Part shown: piece by piece, positions 1-7,706 of the stretch
Position numbering within the stretch: position 1 is the first letter of the stretch
Layout: each line of letters starts with the position of its first letter
NCBI GenBank assembly: GCA_964510065.1
Contig: CAZEAC010000112.1
Location: 1 to 13,015 of the forward strand
Length of the DNA: 13,015 nt
Source of the DNA: CAZEAC01 sp964510065
GTDB taxonomy: Bacteria > Bdellovibrionota_C > UBA2361 > CAIXSY01
Direction of reading: 5' to 3'
Made by a program: the position numbers and the translations under genes
Notes under the pieces: generated by a model
Told to the model about the DNA's origin: nothing
Database searches by the model: none
What the model saw: the letters and a program-made list of their open reading frames with translations, nothing else

Positions 1-484
1 TTCGGCAGCTTTTTAAAAGCTCGAAATCACGCTCCAATTCTCCTACTCCCATAAGAAACGCCAACGGGAGATCTGACAGGAGGATATTTTGCGCGGCATC
101 AATAAGCAGCTGGTTTTCACGCTCCTGGTAGAGCCGAATTTCGTCTTTGTTTATAAGGAAGACCTGTGGCTCGGGATTCTTGTACGTCCAACGCATTCGC
201 CCTGGACGCTGAAAAATCATAGTCCCCGAACTTAACTCGCTGACTTCTAGTGCGGCCAAATAAGAGTCCTGAGCAAAATCGGCGCGTAAGCTCGTAATCT
301 TGCCGTAAGCCTGCTGCACCTTCGCGACGATATTTTTCCCCTGCTCTTTCGCCTGACTCTTCTGTTCGAGACATTCGAAGCTCCGGGATTGCGAAAGCGC
401 CGAGACGATAGGCAATCCCGCAACGAACAAACTAATGACGAACAGTTTCGCTGGGCGAGGCATCCTGAGCATGATGTCAAACAT
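1..484 (-). CDS. lolA: Outer-membrane lipoprotein carrier protein LolA, 3' end cut off by the window
   Basis: LolA is the periplasmic chaperone that accepts lipoproteins from the LolCDE exporter and carries them to the outer-membrane receptor. The frame is open from an ATG at 484 to the left edge, giving 161 residues. Residues 1 to about 31 form a signal peptide: a basic start (RMPRPAK), a hydrophobic core (LFVISLFVAGLPIVSA) and a small-residue cleavage region. The mature part shows the family pattern: VQQAYGKITSLRADFAQ, then SGTMIFQRPGRMRWTYKNPEPQ, then INKDEIRLYQERENQL, all characteristic LolA core strands. The usual length is about 200 residues, so roughly the last 40 to 60 are missing because of the window edge, not damage. 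ATGs at 472 and 463 are possible alternative starts, but the 484 start sits 4 bp after the kinase stop and keeps a full signal peptide. It is the last visible gene of the ftsK block, and ftsK-lolA proximity is known from other proteobacteria. Confidence 0.88.
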   Translation of the reverse strand, partial: MFDIMLRMPRPAKLFVISLFVAGLPIVSALSQSRSFECLEQKSQAKEQGKNIVAKVQQAYGKITSLRADFAQDSYLAALEVSELSSGTMIFQRPGRMRWTYKNPEPQVFLINKDEIRLYQERENQLLIDAAQNILLSDLPLAFLMGVGELERDFELLKSCR

Positions 485-488
485 AACT

Positions 489-2390
489 CTATTCAATATT
501 GTAGCGCTTAATCAGCATCTGCTCTATCCCGCTCCGTGCCGCCGGCGAAAGAGCTTCGCCAAAAATTGTGAGCTCGACTAATTCTCCATTCAGGAAGTCT
601 CCCGGAACTCCGCGATCGAATTCGGCTCCGATCGTAAAGGTAGCAGCTCGTGGCCAGCTGACCGGAGTCTCAAGGTCGCCACTAATAATCTCCTTGCCAT
701 TTTGAAACAGCGAGTACTCCTCAAGTTCAATAACAAGCGTATACACTGAAAGCCTTTTAGCATCGACGGGGCGCGACTCTAAATATTCACTGCTTAAAGT
801 CGGAGTTACTTTAATTCGAGCCCGACCGCCAAACGTGAAGCCAAACTTCAAGACATCGGTATTCTTGTCATCACGATGTATTGACCAGAAGACCTGCTTC
901 TCGGAGTAATCCGCTATCCTCCCCACCGTGATGATGGTCGCATTTACGACTTTTCGAAGCGGCAGCGCCACTGCGTCAGCAACATAATAATTCGCGATGC
1001 CATCAAAGAGTAGATACGGAACACTCCCCGACTTAGGATATTTAAAAACAGCCTGTGCACTTGGAGTATACTGGCGCGCAGGCGGAAACGCTCCAATACT
1101 AACCGGCCAATCTTGCAACTTTGAGCCATTTCCTGCGCTGATCGCTGCTGCATCAAAACGTACAATAGCATTTTTAAAAAGCGCAGTAGAAAGCGGCGTT
1201 GGATGACTCCATTTAGAATAAATACTAACGAGAAGCGCAACATTAAGTAACATCACCGCACTAAACGCAGCCCATACAGCCTGCTTTCTTCGCCGTGCGC
1301 TCTCAGCACTTCTGGCAGAGAGCTCTTCAGCAGCCGGCATTGGTTCGGTCGCATCAATTTCAATCGCTGCACTTTCTTCAGACGCCGTTGCAGATTCTGC
1401 GGCTCGCCGTGAGCCACTCTGACTGCGACGCCTTTCTCGGGCTTTGGTTCGCTCATCAGCAAAGAGACTGCCCAAGAACTTGGCAAAATCGCTTTTGGTG
1501 AACTCAGGAAAAGCCTGGTTCATGAACACGGTAAGAACATCGGCAAATTCCTGCGCTGTCTGCCAGCGCTGCGCCGGATCGCGTTCAAGCGCACGCATTA
1601 CAATAGGATCCAGCCCTTGCGGTACTGTCGAATTCTCGGTCGAGGGCGCGGGGACGTTCAGCTCACAAACCTTATGCATCGCCTGAAATGTATTTTCGGC
1701 TGAAAAAAGCATGCGCTGCGTCAAAAGCTCAAAAAATACGACGCCAAGCGCAAAAATATCCGCTCGCGCATCTATTTTTTGCTCGCGAATATACTCCGGT
1801 GAAAGATAGGAAGCCTTACCTTTGACATCACCTGTTTTTGTAAGTTGAACCCCCTGGGCCGCCTTGGCGATACCGAAATCTACGACCTTCACCTCGCCGT
1901 TGTAGCTCACCATTATGTTCTGCGGACTAATATCGCGGTGCACGATACCCAGATGCTCGCCGCTATCTTCAGATCGAAGATTGTGCGCATACGCCAAGCC
2001 ACGTGCCGCCTCGGCAACTATAAAACAGGCAAGCGACACCGGAAGGACCACCCCTTTTGCAATCGTTTCGCGAATCAACTCGGCAACGTTTTTGCCGTCG
2101 ACAAGCTCCATGACCAAATAGAGATAGCCCTGATACAAGCCGTTTTTGAACACCTGCACGATATTCGGGTGTTGCATATTCGCGCAAAGATTCATCTCGC
2201 GCTGAAACATCGCTCGGAACTCCGGACGTGAGGCGAAGTGAGGGAGGATTCGCTTCACGGCAACTGTCTTTTCAAATCCGCCCGTGCCGGTCATGCGCGC
2301 ACGGAACACCTGCGCCATGCCTCCAGAGGCAAGCTCCTCGAGTAAGATCAAATCGGGGCCGAAGAGTATTGGCTCAAAGTCTTCACTCAT
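489..2390 (-). CDS. Transmembrane Ser/Thr protein kinase with C-terminal LamG/concanavalin-like domain
   Basis: A Hanks-type (PknB-like) receptor kinase of 633 residues that phosphorylates Ser/Thr on cytoplasmic targets. The kinase domain covers about residues 12-290: glycine loop ASGGMAQVF (21-29), ATP lysine K46 in VAVK, alpha-C glutamate E65, catalytic HRD (151-153) with N158, and DFG (171-173). All key residues are present, so it should be active. A charged, Ser/Ala/Glu-rich juxtamembrane linker (about 313-370) leads to one membrane span (371-391). The outer part (about 408-633) resembles LamG/concanavalin-like jelly rolls, with LLFDGIANYY near its start and the typical final helix GEALSPAARSGIEQMLIKRYNIE. 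A ligand-sensing role on the periplasmic side is inferred. The ATG at 2390 is chosen because it overlaps the stop of the upstream phosphoesterase (TAATG), indicating translational coupling. A GTG at 2402 in the same frame would add four residues but has a badly spaced ribosome site. Confidence 0.9.
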   Translation of the reverse strand: MSEDFEPILFGPDLILLEELASGGMAQVFRARMTGTGGFEKTVAVKRILPHFASRPEFRAMFQREMNLCANMQHPNIVQVFKNGLYQGYLYLVMELVDGKNVAELIRETIAKGVVLPVSLACFIVAEAARGLAYAHNLRSEDSGEHLGIVHRDISPQNIMVSYNGEVKVVDFGIAKAAQGVQLTKTGDVKGKASYLSPEYIREQKIDARADIFALGVVFFELLTQRMLFSAENTFQAMHKVCELNVPAPSTENSTVPQGLDPIVMRALERDPAQRWQTAQEFADVLTVFMNQAFPEFTKSDFAKFLGSLFADERTKARERRRSQSGSRRAAESATASEESAAIEIDATEPMPAAEELSARSAESARRRKQAVWAAFSAVMLLNVALLVSIYSKWSHPTPLSTALFKNAIVRFDAAAISAGNGSKLQDWPVSIGAFPPARQYTPSAQAVFKYPKSGSVPYLLFDGIANYYVADAVALPLRKVVNATIITVGRIADYSEKQVFWSIHRDDKNTDVLKFGFTFGGRARIKVTPTLSSEYLESRPVDAKRLSVYTLVIELEEYSLFQNGKEIISGDLETPVSWPRAATFTIGAEFDRGVPGDFLNGELVELTIFGEALSPAARSGIEQMLIKRYNIE

Positions 2391-3502
2391 TAATGTAACC
2401 ACTCTCGAAAGAGCTCCTCTCCATATTCGGCATTTCGCGAAGTAGTATAGAAGATAGCGCGCACTCGACCATCTTTGAAAGAGTCTAGGCGGACAAACCC
2501 CTTTTCGGAGGCAGCGAATTTGGCCTTTTTAGGTGCAACTATGGCTGTGGGATGGGACAAAGACCCCGAAACTATCTGGTAACGGCAACCTGGCATGTTC
2601 TCAATAAGTTGCAACGAATGATCGTGACCCGCGGCACAAATAAATGCTGGAGCGGGAGTGAGCGCGTCGATCAGCTGCTTTCGATACTGACTGTAAAGGG
2701 AACCGCCGAAATCCTGATTGGCGATCCCAGCAGAATGAGTCCCCACGCTATAGAGCGGATGATGTCCGACAAACAGTATTCGCCTGTTTTCCATACCATC
2801 CTTAAAGACCTGCTTAAAACGATCAATAAGTGTCCCTTCAAATCCCTTAGTGCATCCCGCGCTCTCCGCATTCGGCTTCGCGCTCGTGGCAATCCACCAC
2901 TCAGAATCCGCAGCGACAAGAAAGAAATCTGGCCCGAGATCACGGGTGACTGGCCCGGGACAACCGTTCCGCGGCAAATAGCTCTCCGCGCCAAGTGCTT
3001 CTTCAACGGTATCCTGCTCACGTATTCGCCGTTCGAACCCCTCCTTGTGGTCTGGACCAGGGTCGGCCCAATCATGATTACCAGGAACAAAAATAACTTT
3101 TGCCCCACTTCCCTTTGCGATTTCTATTTGTTGATTAATCTTTGACCAATCCTTCTTGTGGTTAGGATTCTCCGGGCCAGAGAGGCCACTTGGATAAATA
3201 TTGTCCCCAAGAAAGATTAGCGTAAGCCGGTCAGTCAAAATCCGAACGTGGCGCTCAAGAAGGCTACGAATGTCTTCATCAATATTGCCGCCGTCACCTC
3301 CAAGAATAATTGATTGAGTGATAAGGGCGGGATCGAATTCTTGAGACACTCGCTTTGGCCGCGGGACTGGAATAGTATGAGCAAGCTCTTCTTGGTCAAG
3401 CCCCGTCGCGCTCTTGCGGATTAAGAGTAACGAAAAAACAGAAAGAAGCGCACCGAATAGCCCAAGTGCGACAATCAAGAGGCGCCCAGGGTTTTTCAGC
3501 AA
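2390..3502 (-). CDS. Membrane-anchored metallophosphoesterase (purple acid phosphatase-like)
   Basis: A 370-residue calcineurin-like phosphoesterase with all five metal-binding motifs in order: GDGG (69-72), GDNIY (99-103, including the Tyr typical of purple acid phosphatases), GNHDW (141-145), GHHPLYS (246-252) and GHDH (292-295). An N-terminal hydrophobic anchor (residues 8-28) followed directly by the catalytic region, together with four Cys (181, 217, 289, 306) that could pair, suggests a periplasmic, membrane-tethered enzyme; this is inference. It resembles ACP5/TRAP-like bacterial phosphatases, and the substrate is unknown. The start is a TTG at 3502: AAGGTG lies 5 bases upstream and the start overlaps the stop of the preceding gene by 7 bases (TTGCTGA). 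Its own stop overlaps the kinase ATG, so the kinase and phosphoesterase are almost certainly made together. A simple cognate kinase/phosphatase relation is uncertain because the two catalytic domains are predicted on opposite sides of the membrane. Confidence 0.87.
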   Translation of the reverse strand: MLKNPGRLLIVALGLFGALLSVFSLLLIRKSATGLDQEELAHTIPVPRPKRVSQEFDPALITQSIILGGDGGNIDEDIRSLLERHVRILTDRLTLIFLGDNIYPSGLSGPENPNHKKDWSKINQQIEIAKGSGAKVIFVPGNHDWADPGPDHKEGFERRIREQDTVEEALGAESYLPRNGCPGPVTRDLGPDFFLVAADSEWWIATSAKPNAESAGCTKGFEGTLIDRFKQVFKDGMENRRILFVGHHPLYSVGTHSAGIANQDFGGSLYSQYRKQLIDALTPAPAFICAAGHDHSLQLIENMPGCRYQIVSGSLSHPTAIVAPKKAKFAASEKGFVRLDSFKDGRVRAIFYTTSRNAEYGEELFREWLH

Positions 3503-3993
3503 AGAAGCACCTTAATCTTCTTCAGCACCTCCTCCTCGAAAATTCCAACCATAAAAAGGCTCTTCATAAAAGGAGTAGCCTCGATTCCAGACGAGGTTAG
3601 CTGCTGCTCGGCTCTTTCGAGCGTCGCTTTGACAATAGCAGTAAAGGTCTTTTCATCTTTGATAACAACCTCCCCGTTTTCTTTGACGTAACTTGCATTG
3701 AAAGAGTCGGCGTATTTATCGACTATCTCTTCGCTCACCGGCAGCACCATTTCGGAAAAGGCGTAGCGCCCGATCCCAAGCAGGTGCGCCGCATAGCGAG
3801 GAAGCTGCGGCTCGACAAAACTCTTGGCCCGTTCGACATTAGACGACAGCAGCCGATCACGCAGATCTTTGACAAAGCGTTCTCCTTCAACACCGGCACG
3901 CATCTCCTTCTTAAGAAAATTCTTTATCGCCGAATTAATATTTTTCGCTTTGCGAAGCGAGGTCACTACGTCGTTTGCATCAAACTCAAACAC
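3496..3993 (-). CDS. Unknown 165-residue protein between ftsK and the phosphoesterase
   Basis: I do not recognise this family. The protein is soluble-looking, with no signal peptide or membrane span, and alternates charged helical stretches with short hydrophobic ones (for example LPRYAAHLLGIGRYAFSEM in the middle and FMKSLFMVGIFEEEVLKKI near the end). A VVIKDEKTFTAIVKATLERAEQQL segment looks like a strand followed by an amphipathic helix. The only Cys is the last residue. The start is a GTG at 3993 with AGGA 7 bases upstream; no ATG fits near the front. It begins 23 bases after the ftsK stop and its end overlaps the phosphoesterase TTG start by 7 bases, so it is real and translationally coupled. 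Context suggests a role linked to the envelope or division operon, but no function can be assigned. Confidence 0.75.
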   Translation of the reverse strand: MFEFDANDVVTSLRKAKNINSAIKNFLKKEMRAGVEGERFVKDLRDRLLSSNVERAKSFVEPQLPRYAAHLLGIGRYAFSEMVLPVSEEIVDKYADSFNASYVKENGEVVIKDEKTFTAIVKATLERAEQQLTSSGIEATPFMKSLFMVGIFEEEVLKKIKVLLC

Positions 3994-4016
3994 AATTAAT
4001 TCCTATTGCACTACAC

Positions 4017-6659
4017 TTAAAAGAGGTCATCCTTGCTTCGCTCGGAGACGGCGGGCCGATTCTCGAGGTTCGAAAGTCCAGGAGTCCTCACTTCGCGCGG
4101 CTTTACTCCATCCATCGGACCAACTATTCCTTCGCGCTCCATCATTTCGACAATTCTTGCCGCGCGGTTGTAGCCGATTCGGAAGGCACGCTGAATCATC
4201 GAGGTTGAAGCCTGGCCCTTTTCCATGACAAGCTCCACGGCCTTATCATACATTTCATCATGCTCGTCAACGTTGCCACCCTCAACGCTCGACTTTGAAT
4301 CATCCTCGAGCGCCTTCTCACAGATAGCCATTATTCGCTGATCGTAGTGAGGTTTACATTTAGACTTGATCGCCGAAACTACACGCTTCACCTCGGAGTC
4401 AGAAACAAACGCGCCATGCACACGGCGCAGCGCCTCAGCCCCAGGAAGCATGAACAGCATATCGCCGCGCCCAAGCAGCTTCTCGGCGCCCATTGAATCC
4501 AAAATTGTACGTGAATCAATGCGGCTCGACACTCTAAACGAAAGACGCGCCGGAAAGTTCGCTTTAATCAACCCGGTAATGACATCTACAGATGGCCGTT
4601 GCGTTGCAACAATAAGATGAATCCCGGCTGCGCGTGCCTTCTGCGCAAGCCTAGTGATAAGTTCTTCTATCTCCCGGCCCACAGAGAGCATCAGGTCAGC
4701 AAGCTCGTCGATAACGATGACGATCTTTGGAAGTGGCTTCAGTGGTTCATTCTCGGTACTACTCTCGCCCTTCGCAGCCCCCTCGGAAGGCGTTTCAAAA
4801 CTTTCGCCATCATTCGAGCTGACAGCCTCCCCAGAGGTTTCCGCGACTTTAGTTTCCGCAGCTCTTACTTCGTGGTCATCTCGCTCCTCTTCGCCCCTCG
4901 CGACACGATTGTAAGAGTCAATATTTCGAACGCCGAATTTCTGCATCATTCGGTAGCGTCGCTCCATTTCGTGTGTGGCCCACTCAAGCACTGCCCGGGC
5001 CTGCTTCGGAGCCGTAACCACGGGAACGCGCAGATGAGGGATATCTTCGTACACGCTCAACTCCAATATCTTCGGATCGATCAGAATGAGCCCCAGATCA
5101 GCTGGGTTTGCCCGGTAGAGCAGACTCACCAACAGGGTATTAATACAGACCGACTTACCCGTTCCGGTCGTCCCGGCCATGAGCAGATGCGGCATCGTCG
5201 TTATATCGGCAACTACCGGATCGCCGTAGGTGTCTTTACCAATCGGCACGCTCAATAGCGACTCAGCTCCGACAAAGGCCTCACTCTCGAGGAGGTCACG
5301 AAGCCTCACAATGTCTCGGTGACGATTCGGTACCTCAATTCCCACCGTGCCGCGCTTCGGAATCGGCGCAATGATACGGATAGAACTGGCGCGAAGGCTC
5401 ATCGCCAAGTCATCTTGCAAAGCGGCAATTCGCCCCACCTTCACCCCTGGTGCCGGCTCAAATTCGAATAGGGTTATTACTGGTCCAGGGTGAATATGCG
5501 TTACCCGGCCAAACACCCCAAAATCCTTGAGCTTAGCTTCGATCTGCTTAGACTTTTCGCGAAGTTCTTGATCGTCTTCGCTTCCCGGCGTGCTTTCGCC
5601 ACGGGTAAGCAACGCCACATCTGGCGGCTGATATTCCAAATACGCATTCACATCATCACTATCACCGGACGGCCTAACCTGCTTAATCACCTTCTTAAGC
5701 TCAGCAACCGGTCGCACCGCAGCTTTTCGTTCCACTACTGCGGGTGGGCCGGGAGGGAGCGTGTCTTCCGGTTCGATTTCGTCGTACGCTTCAGCAGGCT
5801 CGTCTTCAGAAACTGACACCTCCGGCTCTTCATTCTCATCATCGTCAGATTCTTTCGCGCTATCGCGGAAAAGCGCGTTTTTGCGGACCCTCGGCTTAGG
5901 AATCGGTCGTGCTTCGTTTTCTGCGCGGCTTCCGAAAAGCACCGCGCAAATTGCTGAGAGCGGGAGCCAAAGCACTCGCCACGCAACTGCGCCGCCTTTC
6001 AGAATGAAACGTGGTGCCTGCACGAAGAGCATTTTTGCCGCAGTTATACCATGCTGCAAAAACGAGTGACAAAGATAGGCCACGCTATTGCCAGTGGTTA
6101 GCGCCACCGACGCTACCAATAACACGAGAACAATTAACCCAGCACCAAATGAGCTAAAAAGTCGCACTAACGGACGCGACACAGAGTCGCCAATACTTCC
6201 ACCACTATGCGAGCCAGCGATAATAGTCACAGCTGCCGCGGAGAAAATTATCATGCCGAATATGCCAAGCAGTAGCATCCACCAGGACCGAATCTGGACT
6301 AGCGGCTCATCATCGGACCTATTCCAGAAGTACACCGCGAGCCACGCACTCCAAAGTACAGGCACGAGCGCCGCCCATCCAAGAAATCCACCCATTAGAG
6401 TGCCAGTAAATCTCCCTACCGGTCCCATCGCTCCCGCAAGGAAATCGGTCACCCTGGAAGAGTTCACGCTCCAAGAGGCCTGCCCTGAAAGAAAGCTCAG
6501 CAGAAGGAAGAAGGAGAGCGCGCCCGCAAAAATCGCGCAGGCTTCATTGACCCAAGTCTTTAATCGACGTTCAACCGGCCGTTTTTCGGCACGGCTCGAG
6601 GCACGCACTGATTTTTTGCGCGAAGCAGACTGTCGGCGCAGTGAAATAGCTGAAGACAT
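4017..6659 (-). CDS. ftsK: DNA translocase FtsK/SpoIIIE
   Basis: A septum-located ATP-driven DNA pump that clears and orients chromosomes during division. The protein has 880 residues from the ATG at 6659. Four membrane spans lie at about 36-58, 90-112, 125-148 and 170-190, possibly with a fifth near 228-243. A short acidic/proline linker follows (about 265-310), then the motor: alpha domain, beta RecA fold with Walker A GTTGTGKS (496-503), Walker B IVIVIDE (646-652), ATQRPSVDVITGLIKANFP just after, and a C-terminal winged-helix gamma domain (about 801-864, DEMYDKAVELV ... RIGYNRAARIVEMMEREGIVGP). That layout is standard for the family. Odd is an approximately 55-residue acidic, Ser-rich stretch (588-643) inserted between GVRNIDSYN and Walker B. 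A TTG at 6665 could add two residues; neither start has a strong ribosome site. The gene starts 64 bases after the lipoprotein stop and is probably in the same operon. Confidence 0.96.
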   Translation of the reverse strand: MSSAISLRRQSASRKKSVRASSRAEKRPVERRLKTWVNEACAIFAGALSFFLLLSFLSGQASWSVNSSRVTDFLAGAMGPVGRFTGTLMGGFLGWAALVPVLWSAWLAVYFWNRSDDEPLVQIRSWWMLLLGIFGMIIFSAAAVTIIAGSHSGGSIGDSVSRPLVRLFSSFGAGLIVLVLLVASVALTTGNSVAYLCHSFLQHGITAAKMLFVQAPRFILKGGAVAWRVLWLPLSAICAVLFGSRAENEARPIPKPRVRKNALFRDSAKESDDDENEEPEVSVSEDEPAEAYDEIEPEDTLPPGPPAVVERKAAVRPVAELKKVIKQVRPSGDSDDVNAYLEYQPPDVALLTRGESTPGSEDDQELREKSKQIEAKLKDFGVFGRVTHIHPGPVITLFEFEPAPGVKVGRIAALQDDLAMSLRASSIRIIAPIPKRGTVGIEVPNRHRDIVRLRDLLESEAFVGAESLLSVPIGKDTYGDPVVADITTMPHLLMAGTTGTGKSVCINTLLVSLLYRANPADLGLILIDPKILELSVYEDIPHLRVPVVTAPKQARAVLEWATHEMERRYRMMQKFGVRNIDSYNRVARGEEERDDHEVRAAETKVAETSGEAVSSNDGESFETPSEGAAKGESSTENEPLKPLPKIVIVIDELADLMLSVGREIEELITRLAQKARAAGIHLIVATQRPSVDVITGLIKANFPARLSFRVSSRIDSRTILDSMGAEKLLGRGDMLFMLPGAEALRRVHGAFVSDSEVKRVVSAIKSKCKPHYDQRIMAICEKALEDDSKSSVEGGNVDEHDEMYDKAVELVMEKGQASTSMIQRAFRIGYNRAARIVEMMEREGIVGPMDGVKPREVRTPGLSNLENRPAVSERSKDDLF

Positions 6660-6723
6660 AAGCAATCAGAACCATATTTTAAGACAAATCGAAAATTCCA
6701 GCGAGAGGGAATCTTATCGCCTC

Positions 6724-7521
6724 TTATCGAACTACCGGCGCTAGAAATGCCTGCTGCCGCGCAAGCGCCAGCTCCTTAGAAGCGGAGGCAAATCCGTATG
6801 AGAGCGCCTGACGCGCGGTAACCCACCCCTTCCCCTTTCGAGTCTTGAGAGTCTCGACCACTTTCAACAGATTTTCGGAGATCGCCTGATCCGAGTAGTG
6901 ATAAGAAGCAGACCACACCAAATTACCGTCAGCGACACTTCGTAATTCCATCGCAAAGTCGACCTCAGCGCCGACGTTCGCCCCGACCGCCGACCCACTC
7001 CTCTCAGTAAAACGGTGCACCGTTGTAGATAACACGGCATCAACAGCGAATTTTTTACCCAACCCAGCAATCTCAGCAACACTTAACGGACCACCCTGAT
7101 TCCGCGGAAAATCTTTACGAATAGTCTCGGGAACTTCGGCGCCTGCGACCACTTCCAGTTCGTTCTGCGCGCGAAAAGCATCCGCAAGCTCTCTATAGTA
7201 TGTTCCGTCAGTGAAGGCCGAACTTAGCGATTGATTTTGGCGCATGTCGTTATCGGGACGGGGCGGAAGGACAAGAACAGTGTTGATGCCGACGATCTCA
7301 CGCTTCAATGGGATTTTTGCCTGCAACCCCGCCGAGTTCGAAAGCGTCCGGCCTGTAGCACCACTATCGGACACGCCACCGTTTTTTCTTCCTGCGCAGC
7401 CCACCAGCACGATCGCAAGAAAAACCGCGAATACCCCCGGCAGCAAGCGCTTATTCCGCTTGATTGAAATAAGACTCGTCAAATAAAATTGATATCGGTT
7501 GTATACCATGCTGTAGACCAT
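6724..7521 (-). CDS. Putative outer-membrane lipoprotein
   Basis: A 265-residue lipoprotein that heads the ftsK block. The signal peptide has an unusually long basic front (residues 1-28), a hydrophobic core (VFAVFLAIVLV) and a lipobox LVGC (39-42). The residue after the Cys is Ala, which predicts transfer to the outer membrane by the Lol system whose carrier lies at the other end of this block. The mature domain begins with INTVLVLPPRPDN and continues with GKKFAVDAVLSTTVHRFTERSG and LRSVADGNLVWSASYHYSDQAISENLL. This pattern (DAV.....V.R..ER.G, then DG..VWS....) is one I associate with uncharacterised lipoproteins of deltaproteobacteria such as Geobacter, with a TolB/CsgG-like N-terminal fold; the comparison is from memory. 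The ATG at 7521 is preferred because TAGGGA ends 7 bases upstream; an ATG at 7509 lies in frame. Function is unknown. Confidence 0.8.
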   Translation of the reverse strand: MVYSMVYNRYQFYLTSLISIKRNKRLLPGVFAVFLAIVLVGCAGRKNGGVSDSGATGRTLSNSAGLQAKIPLKREIVGINTVLVLPPRPDNDMRQNQSLSSAFTDGTYYRELADAFRAQNELEVVAGAEVPETIRKDFPRNQGGPLSVAEIAGLGKKFAVDAVLSTTVHRFTERSGSAVGANVGAEVDFAMELRSVADGNLVWSASYHYSDQAISENLLKVVETLKTRKGKGWVTARQALSYGFASASKELALARQQAFLAPVVR

Positions 7522-7557
7522 ACTATTTTCCCTAGATCTGCTCTTTAACGCGTCTTG

Positions 7558-7586
7558 ATTATTGATGAAAGTATCCCTTTCGACAA
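7558..7586 (-). promoter_or_regulatory. Candidate promoter of the lipoprotein-ftsK-lolA block
   Basis: On the minus strand, TTGTCG (7581-7586) and AATAAT (7558-7563) are separated by 17 bases, a fair sigma-70 match. It lies about 37 bases upstream of the lipoprotein ATG inside the 185-base divergent intergenic region, the only sizeable gap upstream of the block. No operator-like repeat stands out. The call is by eye only. Confidence 0.4.
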
Positions 7587-7628
7587 CAGCGATGATCTAT
7601 TGATTTTCAATGCGAAATGGCTTTACCT

Positions 7629-7658
7629 TTGTGTTCGCTATAGCCGTTCTCGTATAAC
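7629..7658 (+). promoter_or_regulatory. Candidate promoter of the acidic-protein gene
   Basis: TTGTGT (7629-7634) and TATAAC (7653-7658) are spaced by 18 bases, about 50 bases ahead of the ATG at 7707. The -10 box is good and the -35 box moderate. It is divergent from the promoter proposed for the ftsK block. Confidence 0.35.
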
Positions 7659-7706
7659 ACACGGGCGCTATATAGATTTCACATGTTGATTGGAGTTGAG
7701 TGAACT

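Noticed and set aside
2552..3145. 197-residue plus-strand frame across the metallophosphoesterase
   Set aside because: Antisense shadow; the minus frame holds all five phosphoesterase motifs.
4599..5258. 219-residue plus-strand frame within ftsK, and another at 6088-6744
   Set aside because: Both are antisense to strongly conserved FtsK sequence and show no family resemblance or ribosome site.
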